A DNA stretch of 64,000 nt from Eledone cirrhosa (taxonomy: Eukaryota; Mollusca; Cephalopoda; Octopoda; Eledonidae). Numbering within the stretch: the stretch's first letter is position 1; every line of letters starts with the position of its first letter. This document shows positions 10,944 through 22,370 of this stretch, piece by piece. Location of the stretch: contig OZ024744.1 of the NCBI GenBank assembly GCA_964016885.1, forward strand, positions 70,561,475 through 70,625,474. The letters run 5' to 3'. A program made the translations under genes and the position numbers. Under the pieces are notes generated by a model. The model ran no database searches, had not been told where the DNA came from, and saw nothing but the letters and a program-made list of their open reading frames with translations.

Positions 10944-11579
10944 CTAGCTGAGGTGTTCGGTAATACCCGGGAGCGAGGGTATTCCCAGTTCTCATTAAAA
11001 TGCCCAATGCCTCTCGGACCAAAAATGAAATCAAAATATAGGACAGACTAGCAGAATGGCGCGGCGTTGCTCGGGATTATAAACATAGATTGGCATGTTT
11101 ATCCCTCCTTTCTGAAACAGTACAGAGAAGAACGGAATACCTCGGCCTCGGGATGGTGTCTACATTTTGTGCTTATAAAAAAAATTCGTCGTAGATTACC
11201 AGGGGTTTAACTTAATTGAGTGCCTGAGAGTAAAATGTTCAACCCACGAAAGCCAAGAGTTAAGTAAAAAGGCATTCAACAAACCGAACATGTATTTGTT
11301 GTGCTATGGTACAATGAAAGCAATAGTTACAGAGCAGTAAGTATGTGGGACTGCAGTGGTGGAGAGTGGTGTTGTCTTACTCCTTTCAATGTTTCGTCGT
11401 ATGTCCACCAATTGATGCAGAATTCCTAATAAAAAGTGAAGTCGCCTTGGGTGAATAGGCAAATAATTTTCCATTACGATTTTTCAAAAGCATGTAATTG
11501 CGTTCCCTCTCTTTTTTGTTGTTGTTTTTGCTTCTGTTTATATTTTGTTTATATGTATGCAAAATATCTGTACACGAAT

Positions 11580-11610
<31 letters not shown>

Positions 11611-11611
11611 T

Positions 11612-11690
11612 AAAATAACAGATTAAAGTTTAAGAAAAGAATCGCTGCTTTCACCCTTAACGGGATCTTCTGAAACTAAAAAAAATAAAT
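11612..11690 (+). repeat. interspersed repeat R1, partial copy
   Basis: From GATTAAAGTTTAAG to GATCTTCTGAAACTA, matching 6645-6714. Inserted within the Helitron-like element. Confidence 0.75.
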
Positions 11691-11712
11691 ATTTCGAAAA
11701 ACATTACACACA

Positions 11713-11886
<174 letters not shown>

Positions 11887-12220
11887 ATAGCGTCAAAATG
11901 TCGTACAGCCAGACATGTTTGTCAGAGAAGTTGAGTGTTGCTATAAGGAAGAAAATAGAACCCCCATTAGGGTGTCTTAATATTATTGAAATAGCTGAAA
12001 TGTTATGAATAGACATCATATCATATAAATCGAAGGGGAAAATGTTTCATCGGGGGTTTGAGCCCCCGGGGAACCCTCTGATTAAAATTAAATATATGTA
12101 AGAAATCAAATGGGCATGAGCCCCACACACGTGTCAAGTATCAAAAAGATCGGTTTGGTAGTTTTTGAGTTTGTGGTTCACGAACAAACAGACAGAAATT
12201 GCCATTTATGTGTATAGATA

Positions 12221-12256
<36 letters not shown>

Positions 12257-12293
12257 AATCAGGAAAGAAGAGTGATACGGTTTGCTATACCCC

Positions 12294-12294
<1 letters not shown>

Positions 12295-12382
<88 letters not shown>

Positions 12383-12387
12383 TATAT

Positions 12388-12470
<83 letters not shown>
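12295..12470. repeat. (TA)n microsatellite, interrupted
   Basis: Two long TA tracts around a short ACACACAC segment near 12388. The frames here encode only Ile-Tyr repeats on both strands. Confidence 0.97.
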
Positions 12471-12483
<13 letters not shown>

Positions 12484-12655
12484 ATATATATATGTAGGAG
12501 GTGAGTTTTATTGTAGTACAATAAAGCAATGCAGTTATCGGATAAGAAGCACTCTACAGTTTGTAGGACTGGAGTATACATAATATATAAGAACATATGT
12601 TGAGTTAAAACTGAACTATCCACAAGTGTTTTTTAACCTTCATATCATGTCTTCC

Positions 12656-12726
12656 TGTTTTATCTGATGAAAACACAAATATTATTGCATGATGATATTT
12701 GTTTTTGAAATGCGCATAATAAAATA
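12656..12726 (+). ncRNA. hammerhead ribozyme (type I), HHR-A
   Basis: Core CTGATGA at 12664-12670 and GAAA at 12707-12710. Stem I pairs 12656-12663 with 12719-12726 (8 pairs, one G-U). Stem II pairs 12671-12682 with 12695-12706 (11 of 12 pairs, C-U mismatch at position 4). Stem III is the self-complementary ATGCGCAT at 12710-12717, and the cleavage position follows A 12718. A flank motif GCACTCTACAG...CTGGAGTATA lies upstream at 12549-12577. The mate hairpin arm seen in other copies is missing here. Confidence 0.8.
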
Positions 12727-12756
12727 CATGGAACTCTTTTAACCATCTTTTGTTCT

Positions 12757-12789
<33 letters not shown>

Positions 12790-13003
12790 GTAATAATAAT
12801 AAATTTGAAGACTAAAATCGAAAGAGGGCTCGATAAGGATAAATATATATCAAATATATAAGAACCGTAGAGCAAATATTTATTAAAATAACAGATTAAA
12901 GTTTAAGCAAAGAATCGCTGCTTTCACCCTTAACGGGATCTTCTGAAGATCTCGTTAAGGGTGAAAGCACCGATTCTTTGCTTAAACTTTAATCTGTTAT
13001 TTT
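12790..13003. repeat. R1 repeat, head-to-head palindromic pair
   Basis: A full R1 copy on the plus strand (12790-12944) meets a partial minus-strand copy (12945-13003) at GATCTTCTGAAGATC. The arms differ by a few bases. Confidence 0.8.
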
Positions 13004-13527
13004 AATATATATATATAGATAGATAGATAGATTTCTTTATTTACCATAAAGGCATAAAAAGAAGGGACAAATACAAAGGGGGAGTTTACATATAATCGAG
13101 TAAAAAGGGTGTAACATGAAAATAATCGAAAATAACCTCAAAAGGGAGGGGACGTGATGGGGGTTGCACACACCCCCGAAAAAGTGTGCAATCCTTTGCC
13201 CGGGGAGCACATGGAGAAGGTGCTCCCCTCTCCTTTACTTCTTTACCTACAGGATGGTATACAGAGAAGGCCCATTTACACGAGCCATTCTCGCCACTAT
13301 CACCCACCTTTCATAAAACTGCCTGTGGCCAAGCACCTCTCTCTCCATTCTTATCCTTCTTCCGAAGTGATATCGGAAGAAGTAGACCAGACTATGGCCA
13401 GAGAGGAAGTTGCCTGACCTCAGACCTTTCAATCGTGTCCACCAAACAACCTCTTTCAACATGGCTATTACGCACAGAAAAACCGCCTTTGCTTCCTTTG
13501 TGAAGAGGGGAGGCGGTTTGATTGTCA

Positions 13528-16500
13528 TCACGGACTCGGCGCCACCCGCGACAGCAGTTGTTCGGCGTAGCCCCACAGATCAGCCACGCCCGGACATTGC
13601 ACCAATGCGTGCGCTACGGTTTCTTCGTGACGCACGTATCTAGGGCAAATCTCTTTTGAGGGATCCCTGCCCGGGCGCCCGTGTCTGTAGAGCCTCTCTC
13701 GAACGGGTAGAGCCCCTCGGTAGCACTGCCAGGCCAGTGACTTCTGGAAGTTGTCCATTGGTCCTGGGCCGAAAGTCCTACCGAACAGGCTGGCCAGTTC
13801 GTCTTCTTCCATGTCCAGCGACTCTCCAAGGGTGTCATCGCCCCTGCTAGCCACCAGCCCTCTATAGAATGATGAGGTGGATTCTCCACCGATGGCCTGG
13901 CCCGCTTGCCAGAGAGCCCTGAGCGCCTGAGCACACTCAGTGTGCCAGTCTCCCAGTTTTCCGGATCTTTGCTTGACCCAGGACTGTAGCTCGGTGAGTG
14001 AGACGAGTCTCGGAAAGGCTCGTTTCACGAACGGAGCCCACACCGGTTGACCAGTGAGGAATACCTGTAGGTGCCGTAGCCTTAATGCGTGCCTACGCAT
14101 CATCAACCACGGCATCCCCAGCCCTCCTTTCGAAGGTTGTTGGCAGCAGATGGATCTTCTCACCATAGGAGGACGCTTCTTCCAAAGAAATTGGAAGAGC
14201 ATGCGTTCCATGGTGGTGAGTGTTTCCTTAGGGCAAGGCACGACAGTCAGGCGGTAGTAAGTGACGGACGCTATGTAAATGTTCACCACCTCCGCCCGGC
14301 CTTTTAGGGACAGCTTACACTTGGCCCATTTCTGGGTTAGTGCAAACACCTTGTTCGTAACCTCGTTCCAGTTCTTTTCCACCTGGAGGTCCGGTCCAAA
14401 CCAGACCCCAAGCAACTTTATCGGGCCCTCCGTCCAGTGTCCGACGACACCGTCAGGAGGCATCGGTTTGCCTCTCCACGTTCCGAGTTGCAGCCCGATG
14501 GATTTTTCCCGGTTCAGTTTCGCTCCTGACAACCTTTCGTACTCCTCCAGTAAGGTACCGATCGCCTCGATCTCCGAGTCGGTTGATACCATTACTGTTA
14601 CGTCATCGGCGTAGGCCGACACCGCTTTGCTCAATCCTGGTTCCAGGGGGATACCCTGCAACAACTCCAACTTCCTCAGTAAAGGCTCGAGAGTCAATAC
14701 GTACAGAAGGGAGGAGAGAGGGCACCCCTGTCGAATGGATCGTGTGATTTCGAACGGCTTCGAAAGGTAGCCGTTCACCTTGATCCTAGAACAGATGTGG
14801 TTGCTATGTAGGGCAGTGATCCAGCCTCTGAAAACAGGACCGAACCCAGCCGCCGCTAGCACCGCATCCAGGTAACCATGGTCGACCCTATCGAAGGCCT
14901 TAGACTGATCCAAGTTGATCAGGACCCCACCGAAGCCGGGTTTGTTGCCAACCCTCTCTATGATGTATCGCATGAGGTGGAGGTTATCGTGAATGGACCT
15001 GGATGGGATAGCACATGTCTGCGCATCTCCCACCAGGCCACCCACGACAAGCGCCAACCTCTTTGCTAACACCTTGGCCAAAATCTTTAACTCTGTGTTT
15101 AGCAGGGTTATGGGCCGAAAATTATTTATACTATCCCCCTTGTTCTCGTCCTTCCTCACCAGCGTGACTGCGCCCTTGGCTACAGAACAAGGAATTCTCC
15201 CGTTCTGCTGCCAATTGCAGTAGACCGCTTCGAGGAGTTCGGAGAAGAAGACCGGCATTGCTAAATAAAGTTCGTAAGGTATACCATCGAGACCTGGAGA
15301 TTTGCGTCTGCTGCATTGGCTCAGCGCATCTCCGATCTCATCAGCCGATATTGGTCCCTCGCAGGACTCTGCCTCTTCGTTCGAGAGACGCGGCAGGCCG
15401 TCGAGGTATGGACCAAAATCCACACCCCGGCCCGGACCCTCGCCTCCCCCGAACAATCGGGCAAAGTGCTTTTGAAAGGCCTCGCACATCTGCTTAGGCT
15501 CCCGGATCACTCGTCCATCTTCGTCTTGCAACGACCGGATGGTGGATCGATTTCCACTCTTAGCTTCTGTCACGCGGGCCCATCCAACGGCTTTGGCCCC
15601 CTCATTACCTAGAGCACGTATTTTACTTCGAATGACGCAGCCTTCGTGCTTTGCATCGAAAAACTGGTTCAAGGCCGTCCTCGATGCCAGCACTCTGGCC
15701 ACATCTTCGCTCTTGATTGCCTCTTCTAATTTACCTGTTAATTCTTTCTCGTTTCTATTCCTATCGGCAGCTAACATCTTGCTATAACTTATTGATTCTG
15801 TTCTAATCTCTCTTTTGAGAGATGCCCACCATCGGTTGTTGACGATTGCACCCGTCAACCTCTCCTTAACTAATCTGCTAATCCGGTTTCTGTAAGTCTC
15901 TTTTGCCGGTAAAGACAAATTAAGTTTCCAGTAACCGGGACCCTGTCTATGTGTTTTCTCGAGATTGACCACGCAGGTCACTAATTTGTGATCCGTGTAG
16001 CCAACCGTGCGCATTTCTGGACAGCTTAATATGTCCCTATCCTTACTTCTAACTAAGAATCTATCTAAGTACGATCTAGATTGACCACTGTGGTTTCTCC
16101 AAGTCCAGGTAGGCACAGTTGGAAAATCTAGTCGATATCTATCGACCAAGTTAAAACGGTCGAGTAACCCATTGAGGCTGTTACACCCCCCTCTATTAGG
16201 ACATGCTCCTGCATAGTCCCAACGTGCATCCAGGATGTCATTCCAATCCCCCGCTAGAAGCAGGGAACGCGACGTTCCCAGAAAAGTCTCCAAACGCTGG
16301 AAGAAGTCGGGCCGTTCAGCTCCGAAAGGGGAGTAGACGGCGACCAGTCTCAAGGCCGCACTTTCACTACTGCCAACGTCTAGCACCAACAAACGACCCT
16401 CCGGGTCCGAGTGCACAACCTGTACGGCAAGACCCAGGTGTTTTTGCAGCAGTACGACAACCCCACCCCCACCTCCAGGTTGACAGAGAGATGCATGCAC

Positions 16501-16668
16501 CTCAAAGTCATCGAAGGTGGGGGCCAGCTGCCGCACGGCGCTGATTCGAGTCTCACAGATAACCATTACATTTATACTACATGACCTGAGGTCATTTAGA
16601 AGCTTTGCTTGCTTCCAAGTTGAGCCCAGGCCACGTGCATTCAAACATCCTACTCTTAACACATCCAT
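13528..16668 (-). CDS. LINE ORF2: APE endonuclease and reverse transcriptase
   Basis: 1046 residues. The N-terminal endonuclease shows all the usual blocks in order: VGCLNARGLG, VICETRIS, LAGDWNDILD, SYLDRFLV and TDHKLV. The RT follows, with FRPITLLN, an INLDQSKAFD motif A, IRQGCPLSSLL and YADD motif C. SGAKLNREKS and GPGYWKLN match the Tx1 branch of L1 elements as I know it. The ATG at 16668 lies 33 bp after the ORF1 stop. The C-terminus is cut by a 16-bp deletion near 13530 that copy 2 lacks; the remaining C-terminal segment continues in the frame at 13247-13576. ORF2 nicks target DNA and copies the RNA in place. Confidence 0.92.
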   Translation of the reverse strand: MDVLRVGCLNARGLGSTWKQAKLLNDLRSCSINVMVICETRISAVRQLAPTFDDFEVHASLCQPGGGGGVVVLLQKHLGLAVQVVHSDPEGRLLVLDVGSSESAALRLVAVYSPFGAERPDFFQRLETFLGTSRSLLLAGDWNDILDARWDYAGACPNRGGCNSLNGLLDRFNLVDRYRLDFPTVPTWTWRNHSGQSRSYLDRFLVRSKDRDILSCPEMRTVGYTDHKLVTCVVNLEKTHRQGPGYWKLNLSLPAKETYRNRISRLVKERLTGAIVNNRWWASLKREIRTESISYSKMLAADRNRNEKELTGKLEEAIKSEDVARVLASRTALNQFFDAKHEGCVIRSKIRALGNEGAKAVGWARVTEAKSGNRSTIRSLQDEDGRVIREPKQMCEAFQKHFARLFGGGEGPGRGVDFGPYLDGLPRLSNEEAESCEGPISADEIGDALSQCSRRKSPGLDGIPYELYLAMPVFFSELLEAVYCNWQQNGRIPCSVAKGAVTLVRKDENKGDSINNFRPITLLNTELKILAKVLAKRLALVVGGLVGDAQTCAIPSRSIHDNLHLMRYIIERVGNKPGFGGVLINLDQSKAFDRVDHGYLDAVLAAAGFGPVFRGWITALHSNHICSRIKVNGYLSKPFEITRSIRQGCPLSSLLYVLTLEPLLRKLELLQGIPLEPGLSKAVSAYADDVTVMVSTDSEIEAIGTLLEEYERLSGAKLNREKSIGLQLGTWRGKPMPPDGVVGHWTEGPIKLLGVWFGPDLQVEKNWNEVTNKVFALTQKWAKCKLSLKGRAEVVNIYIASVTYYRLTVVPCPKETLTTMERMLFQFLWKKRPPMVRRSICCQQPSKGGLGMPWLMMRRHALRLRHLQVFLTGQPVWAPFVKRAFPRLVSLTELQSWVKQRSGKLGDWHTECAQALRALWQAGQAIGGESTSSFYRGLVASRGDDTLGESLDMEEDELASLFGRTFGPGPMDNFQKSLAWQCYRGALPVRERLYRHGRPGRDPSKEICPRYVRHEETVAHALVQCPGVADLWGYAEQLLSRVAPSP

Positions 16669-16701
16669 GTTGGCGGCAGAGCCAAAGGAGAGTGTAGAGA
16701 C

Positions 16702-18390
16702 CTACCTTTCCGCTTCCCGGGGTTCGGGTTGCACGACTTCCATGGGGTCGGGGGTGTTGGGTGAAGGGGTGTCTTGTGGTGGTGTGGGGTCGTCAGTGTG
16801 TGGTGGAGTTGGGGTGTTTGGAGTTGTGTTGGGGAGGGGAAGGGGAGGGGGAAAGCTTTTTAGTAGGACGCGGTTTATGGGTTTGACAGAGGGTGGTCCT
16901 ACGTCCTCCTTAAAATCCTTTTTTAGTTTTTGGTAGAGGTTCATTGGGATTTTTATTAGTTTTAAATGTGGGTGGTTTTCTGACGAAACAAAGTTTACAC
17001 CTTCGGTTTGTACCGAAGGATTATTGTATATGAGTTCATTTAATTTATTGTTGTTTCTGTTGATGTAAGTATAGTGTAATGTCTTTTTTTCCGATGGTGT
17101 GAGTGTTTCGAAGAGGGGAGGGGCAGGTTTGGTTTTGTTTGTTGCTGGAGGGGTGTTTTCTGTTTTGTTGGATTGTGTTGCGATTTGGGTGGGGGTTGTT
17201 TGTACTTGTGTGTTTTGCACATGTTTTCTTTTTTTCCTTTTAATCTGTCTGAAGGACTCCGTTTCTTCCTCCGAATTCGTTGGGTTATCTTCAGTGTTGG
17301 AGGGAAGAGGTATGTTTGCTGGTAATGTTTCCGTGTTGGTTTTCTTTGTGGGGGAGATGGATGTCACTATGTTAGACTGTGTTGTGTGTTGTGTCTGCGG
17401 TGGTTGTGTTGTTTTATTGAGTGAGAGGTTGGGTGGGCCTGTATTTTGTTTTGGGGTAATGTGTTGTGACTGTTTGTGTTGTGGTGGTGTTGTGGTTTTA
17501 CTGAGGGACGGGTTGTGTGGGACTGAGTTTTGTTGTTTGTTTATCTGTTGTGGTGGTGGTGGTGGAGCTGGTGTTGGTAGCAGGGTTTTCTTTTTGTTGA
17601 GTTGGGGACAAGCGGCCTTCAGGTGCCCTCTGCCTGCACAGATATGGCAGGACGGCCTTCTCCCCTCCACGCTAATGTTTATATACCCGTGGTCCTCTAA
17701 TAGGATTCTGTCGGGTATTTGGGCGATGCGTTCAGGCTTCATTTGTACTACCAGCTCTATACCTGTTCCACTGAACGCATTGCCTGTGGTTTTCCCAATG
17801 GAAATCACGTTGTCATTCACTGGATCGATGAAACCAGCTATGAGCCAGCAGTAGTCCACATCTGGCATCATTGCATCCAGCCATATGCGTTGAGTTCTTT
17901 TCCCCATATAAGATGGATAAAAGGTGAAATTTTTCGAACGAATCGGTGACAAAGCACATTTTTTTGCCGCCGATTCGTTCTTCATGATAATTGCTAGGCT
18001 TCCATACAATCTGTCTTTTCTTATGAAAGTTGTTTCATTCAGTACTTCTGTGAGTACTGTTTTGATATCTGCTTGAGAAGGCTGTTCAGGTTTTTTTGTA
18101 CTGTTGTTGATGGTCCGAAACTTGACCGTTCGGCTTTCAATGTCTTTCGTGAATTCTTGAGGCATTTTTACCGATAAAATACCATTCTCACCTTCACTTA
18201 TGTATTGTTTGGCATCCGTGATCCTTCGTACCACATCTGAAATGTTTTCCGCTATATAAGTCAAAGATTTCTTTGTTTTCTGTGCAAATGAAATCTTGTC
18301 GTCTGCTTTGTTTTCTGATATGGTGTTATTTTCAACTGTTATTTTTTTGTTTGTTGTGTCTTTGTTTGTGTTATTAGTATTGTCATGCAA
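16702..18390 (-). CDS. LINE ORF1: RNA-binding protein with CCHC zinc knuckle
   Basis: 562 residues, rich in Asn, Thr and Lys at the N-terminus. A single knuckle CHICAGRGHLKAAC (CX2CX4HX4C) sits near the middle. A long Pro/Thr/Gln-rich low-complexity segment follows, then a basic KRKKRKH patch. Such ORF1 proteins coat the element RNA and carry it to the nucleus. The ATG at 18390 is probably not the original start, because an upstream frame (18395-18604) is separated only by an A-homopolymer phase change. It lies immediately upstream of ORF2. Confidence 0.8.
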   Translation of the reverse strand: MHDNTNNTNKDTTNKKITVENNTISENKADDKISFAQKTKKSLTYIAENISDVVRRITDAKQYISEGENGILSVKMPQEFTKDIESRTVKFRTINNSTKKPEQPSQADIKTVLTEVLNETTFIRKDRLYGSLAIIMKNESAAKKCALSPIRSKNFTFYPSYMGKRTQRIWLDAMMPDVDYCWLIAGFIDPVNDNVISIGKTTGNAFSGTGIELVVQMKPERIAQIPDRILLEDHGYINISVEGRRPSCHICAGRGHLKAACPQLNKKKTLLPTPAPPPPPQQINKQQNSVPHNPSLSKTTTPPQHKQSQHITPKQNTGPPNLSLNKTTQPPQTQHTTQSNIVTSISPTKKTNTETLPANIPLPSNTEDNPTNSEEETESFRQIKRKKRKHVQNTQVQTTPTQIATQSNKTENTPPATNKTKPAPPLFETLTPSEKKTLHYTYINRNNNKLNELIYNNPSVQTEGVNFVSSENHPHLKLIKIPMNLYQKLKKDFKEDVGPPSVKPINRVLLKSFPPPLPLPNTTPNTPTPPHTDDPTPPQDTPSPNTPDPMEVVQPEPREAER

Positions 18391-18394
18391 TTTT

Positions 18395-18604
18395 TCAAAT
18401 TTTTTTTTTTTCGTTGTTGGAATCCAAGTCCAGATTTATGTTTTCGTCATTTAATTTTTTCTCCGCAGATTCGTCCGTTTTTATTTTAATTTTTCCTTCC
18501 TTCTCTATGACGTTAGTTGGGAAGGAAGGGAGGACTAAAGCGTGCGAGCTTACGACTCTTACCGCTGTCCCCCCACCACTATTTTCGTTCGCTGCGTTTA
18601 ACAT
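18395..18604 (-). pseudogene. likely N-terminal part of LINE ORF1, split by homopolymer shift
   Basis: A 69-residue frame starting MLNAANENSGGG, acidic and Lys/Asn-rich like the start of ORF1. It ends within a run of about 12 A (minus strand) at 18402-18413. A one-base change in that run would join it to ORF1, so this is either a decay event, a sequencing error or a slippage site. Start chosen as the only ATG upstream. Confidence 0.55.
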
Positions 18605-18835
18605 TTCTGTTAGACGATTGAAATTTTTTACACAAAATTTTTTAAAACAGGTTTTTCACCTCTAGGAGGGGTAAAGATGAGCTGACCCACCGCCTGACAG
18701 TTCAGACGGAGGGTCAAGCTACACAATTGTATCAAAATTAAGTTTGAACTCACAAAATTTCCTCAATAAATTTGAACAAAACTTCTGTGCGAAGTGAATG
18801 ACATCCACACTGTAGAACAGACGACAGCTAGATTG
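18605..18835 (-). promoter_or_regulatory. 5' leader of the LINE, presumed internal promoter region
   Basis: About 230 bp between the 5' boundary and the upstream ATG. It contains a block ACCCTCCGTCTGAACTGTCA in a short GC-richer segment (minus strand, about 18693-18712). Full-length LINEs carry their promoter here; I see no specific factor site. Confidence 0.4.
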
Positions 18836-18844
18836 TATATATAT

Positions 18845-18846
<2 letters not shown>

Positions 18847-18893
<47 letters not shown>
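18847..18893. repeat. (GATA)n microsatellite between LINE copies 1 and 2
   Basis: About 11 GATA units, preceded by a short TA tract. Confidence 0.97.
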
Positions 18894-18894
<1 letters not shown>

Positions 18895-21121
18895 TTCTTT
18901 ATTTACCATAAAGGCATAAAAAGAAGGGACAAATACAAAAGGGGAGTTTACATATAATCGAGTAAAAAGGGTGTAACATGAAAATAATCGAAAATAACCT
19001 CAAAAGGGAGGGGACGTGATGGGGGTTGCACACACCCCCGAAAAAGTGTGCAATCCTTTGCCCGGGGAGCACATGGAGAAGGTGCTCCCCTCTCCTTTAC
19101 TTCTTTACCTACAGGATGGTATACAGAGAAGGCCCATTTACACGAGCCATTCTCGCCACTATCACCCACCTTTCATAAAACTGCCTGTGGCCAAGCACCT
19201 CTCTCTCCATTCTTATCCTTCTTCCGAAGTGATATCGGAAGAAGTAGACCAGACTATGGCCAGAGAGGAAGTTGCCTGACCTCAGACCTTTCAATCGTGT
19301 CCACCAAACAACCTCTTTCAACATGGCTATTACGCACAGAAAAACCGCCTTTGCTTCCTTTGTGAAGAGGGGAGACGGTTTGATTGTCATCACGGACTCG
19401 GCGGTCAATTTAATCGGCGCCACCCGCGACAGCAGTTGTTCGGCGTAGCCCCACAGATCAGCCACGCCCGGACATTGCACCAATGCGTGCGCCACGGTTT
19501 CTTCGTGACGCACGCATCTAGGGCAAATCTTTTTTGAGGGATCCCTGCCCGGGCGCCCGTGTCTGTAGAGCCTCTCTCGAACGGGTAGAGCCCCTCGGTA
19601 GCACTGCCAGGCCAGTGACTTCTGGAAGTTGTCCATTGGTCCTGGGCCGAAAGTCCTACCGAACAGGCTGGCCAGTTCGTCTTCTTCCATGTCCAGCGAC
19701 TCTCCAAGGGTGTCATCGCCCCTGCTAGCCACCAGCCCTCTATAGAATGATGAGGTGGATTCTCCACCGATGGCCCGGCCCGCTTGCCAGAGAGCCCTGA
19801 GTGCCTGAGCACACTCAGTGTGCCAGTCTCCCAGTTTTCCGGATCTTTGCTTGACCCAGGACTGTAGCTCGGTGAGTGAGACGAGTCTCGGAAAGGCTCG
19901 TTTCACGAACGGAGCCCACACCGGTTGACCAGTGAGGAATACCTGTAGGTGCCGTAGCCTTAATGCGTGCCTACGCATCATCAACCACGGCATCCCCAGC
20001 CCTCCTTTCGAAGGTTGTTGGCAGCAGATGGATCTTCTCACCATAGGAGGACGCTTCTTCCAAAGAAATTGGAAGAGCATGCGTTCCATGGTGGTGAGTG
20101 TTTCCTTAGGGCAAGGCACGACAGTCAGGCGGTAGTAAGTGACGGACGCTATGTAAATGTTCGCCACCTCCGCCCGGCCTTTTAGGGACAGCTTACACTT
20201 GGCCCATTTCTGGGTTAGTGCAAACACCTTGTTCGTAACCTCGTTCCAGTTCTTTTCCACCTGGAGGTCCGGTCCAAACCAGACCCCAAGCAACTTTACC
20301 GGGCCCTCCGTCCAGTGTCCGACGACACCGTCAGGAGGCATCGGTTTGCCTCTCCACGTTCCGAGTTGCAGCCCGATGGATTTTTCCCGGTTCAGTTTCG
20401 CTCCTGACAACCTTTCGTACTCCTCCAGTAAGGTACCGATCGCCTCGATCTCCGAGTCGGTTGATACCATTACTGTTACGTCATCGGCGTAGGCCGACAC
20501 CGCTTTGCTCAATCCTGGTTCCAGGGGGATACCCTGCAACAACTCCAACTTCCTCAGTAAAGGCTCGAGAGTCAATACGTACAGAAGGGAGGAGAGAGGG
20601 CACCCCTGTCGAATGGATCGTGTGATTTCGAACGGCTTCGAAAGGTAGCCGTTCACCTTGATCCTAGAACAGATGTGGTTGCTATGTAGGGCAGTGATCC
20701 AGCCTCTGAAAACAGGACCGAACCCAGCCGCCGCTAGCACCGCATCCAGGTAACCATGGTCGACCCTATCGAAGGCCTTAGACTGATCCAAGTTGATCAG
20801 GGCTCCACCGAAGCCGGGTTTGTTGCCAACCCTCTCTATGATGTATCGCATGAGGTGGAGGTTATCGTGAATGGACCTGGATGGGATAGCACATGTCTGC
20901 GCATCTCCCACCAGGCCACCCACGACAAGCGCCAACCTCTTTGCTAACACCTTGGCCAAAATCTTTAACTCTGTGTTTAGCAGGGTTATGGGCCGAAAAT
21001 TATTTATACTATCCCCCTTGTTCTCGTCCTTCCTCACCAGCGTGACTACGCCCTTGGCTACAGAACAAGGAATTCTCCCGTTCTGCTGCCAATTGCAGTA
21101 GACCGCTTCGAGGAGTTCGGA
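18894..21121 (-). mobile_element. L1/Tx1-type LINE, copy 2, 5'-truncated
   Basis: The 3' 2.2 kb of the same element as copy 1, joined at 21121 directly to GATA repeats. Sequence differs from copy 1 by only scattered substitutions and a 16-bp stretch at about 19403-19418 that copy 1 lacks. The truncation point is inside the RT domain. Confidence 0.92.
19109..21121 (-). pseudogene. LINE ORF2 C-terminal two-thirds
   Basis: Open to its natural end, including the RT block with YADD and the Cys/His segment CPRCVRHEETVAHALVQC. It therefore shows the true C-terminus (ending in NGPSLYTIL) that the 16-bp deletion removes from the copy 1 frame. It lacks the endonuclease and the RT N-terminal half, so it cannot function. 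The apparent N-terminal residues of this frame are GATA repeat read-through. Confidence 0.88.
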
Positions 21122-21146
21122 GATAGATAGATAGATAGATAGATAT

Positions 21147-21711
21147 GTTTCTTTATTAGCCACAGGGGCACAACAGAAGGGGACAAATACAAAGGGGTAA
21201 GTTTACATACAATAAAAAAAACGTGTAAAATGTTATCACAAATGCAATTGAAAAAGTTAGTCGATTTTCCCCAATAGGGGGAGACAGTTCATATGGGTAA
21301 CACATACCCCCGAAAAAATGTGCAACCCTCAACTCCAGGAGTACGAAGAGTTTGTACTCCTTTCCTCTCCTCCTCCTTTTCCTCAACCTACAGGCTGATA
21401 TAGAGAGAAGGCCCATTCACTCGAGCCATTCTCGCCACTTTCACCCACCTTTCATAAACTTGCTGGGGTACAGCACCTCTCTCTCCATCCTGATTCTTCT
21501 TCCAAAGTGGTATTTGAAAAAAAGAATCAGTTGTTGGCCGGAGAGAAAGGTGTGTGACCTCAGCCATTTCAACCTTGTCCACCATACAACCTCTTTCGCC
21601 ATAGCTATCACACAAAGGAAAACCGCCTCTCCTTCGTTTTTGAAGGAGGGTGGCGGTTTGATCATGACAATGGACTCGGTGGTCAACCGGATTGGTCCCA
21701 CCCGCGACAAT
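21147..21711 (-). mobile_element. L1/Tx1-type LINE, copy 3, short 3' fragment (second subfamily)
   Basis: About 565 bp matching the 3' end of copies 1 and 2, with clear divergence (for example TTTATTAGCCACAGGGGCAC where copies 1 and 2 have a different 3' end). The frame at 21441-21710 matches the ORF2 C-terminus (VFLCVIAM-KEVVWWTRLK). Flanked on both sides by GATA. Confidence 0.85.
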
Positions 21712-21712
21712 A

Positions 21713-21713
21713 A

Positions 21714-21791
<78 letters not shown>

Positions 21792-21804
21792 TAGATAGAT
21801 AGAT

Positions 21805-21858
<54 letters not shown>

Positions 21859-21860
21859 TA
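21713..21860. repeat. (GATA)n microsatellite between LINE copies 3 and 4
   Basis: About 145 bp of GATA with two GATTA interruptions. Confidence 0.97.
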
Positions 21861-22355
<495 letters not shown>

Positions 22356-22370
22356 CATATAGATATATAT

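Larger units (their letters stand above)
13032..18835 (-). mobile_element. non-LTR retrotransposon, L1/Tx1 type, full-length copy 1
   Basis: About 5.8 kb with a 5' leader, ORF1 (zinc-knuckle protein), ORF2 (APE endonuclease plus RT) and a 3' region ending with AATAAA about 10 bp before a (TCTA)n tail. The 5' end (near 18835) abuts TA then GATA repeats, and the 3' tail lies in GATA as well. Three shorter relatives follow in the same orientation within the same GATA array. It is nearly identical to copy 2 over their shared 2 kb, which suggests recent activity. Confidence 0.9.

Noticed and set aside
13656..16544. Plus-strand open frames of 60-140 codons across the LINE
   Set aside because: Antisense shadows of ORF2; they repeat in copy 2 at the same offsets and carry no motifs of their own.
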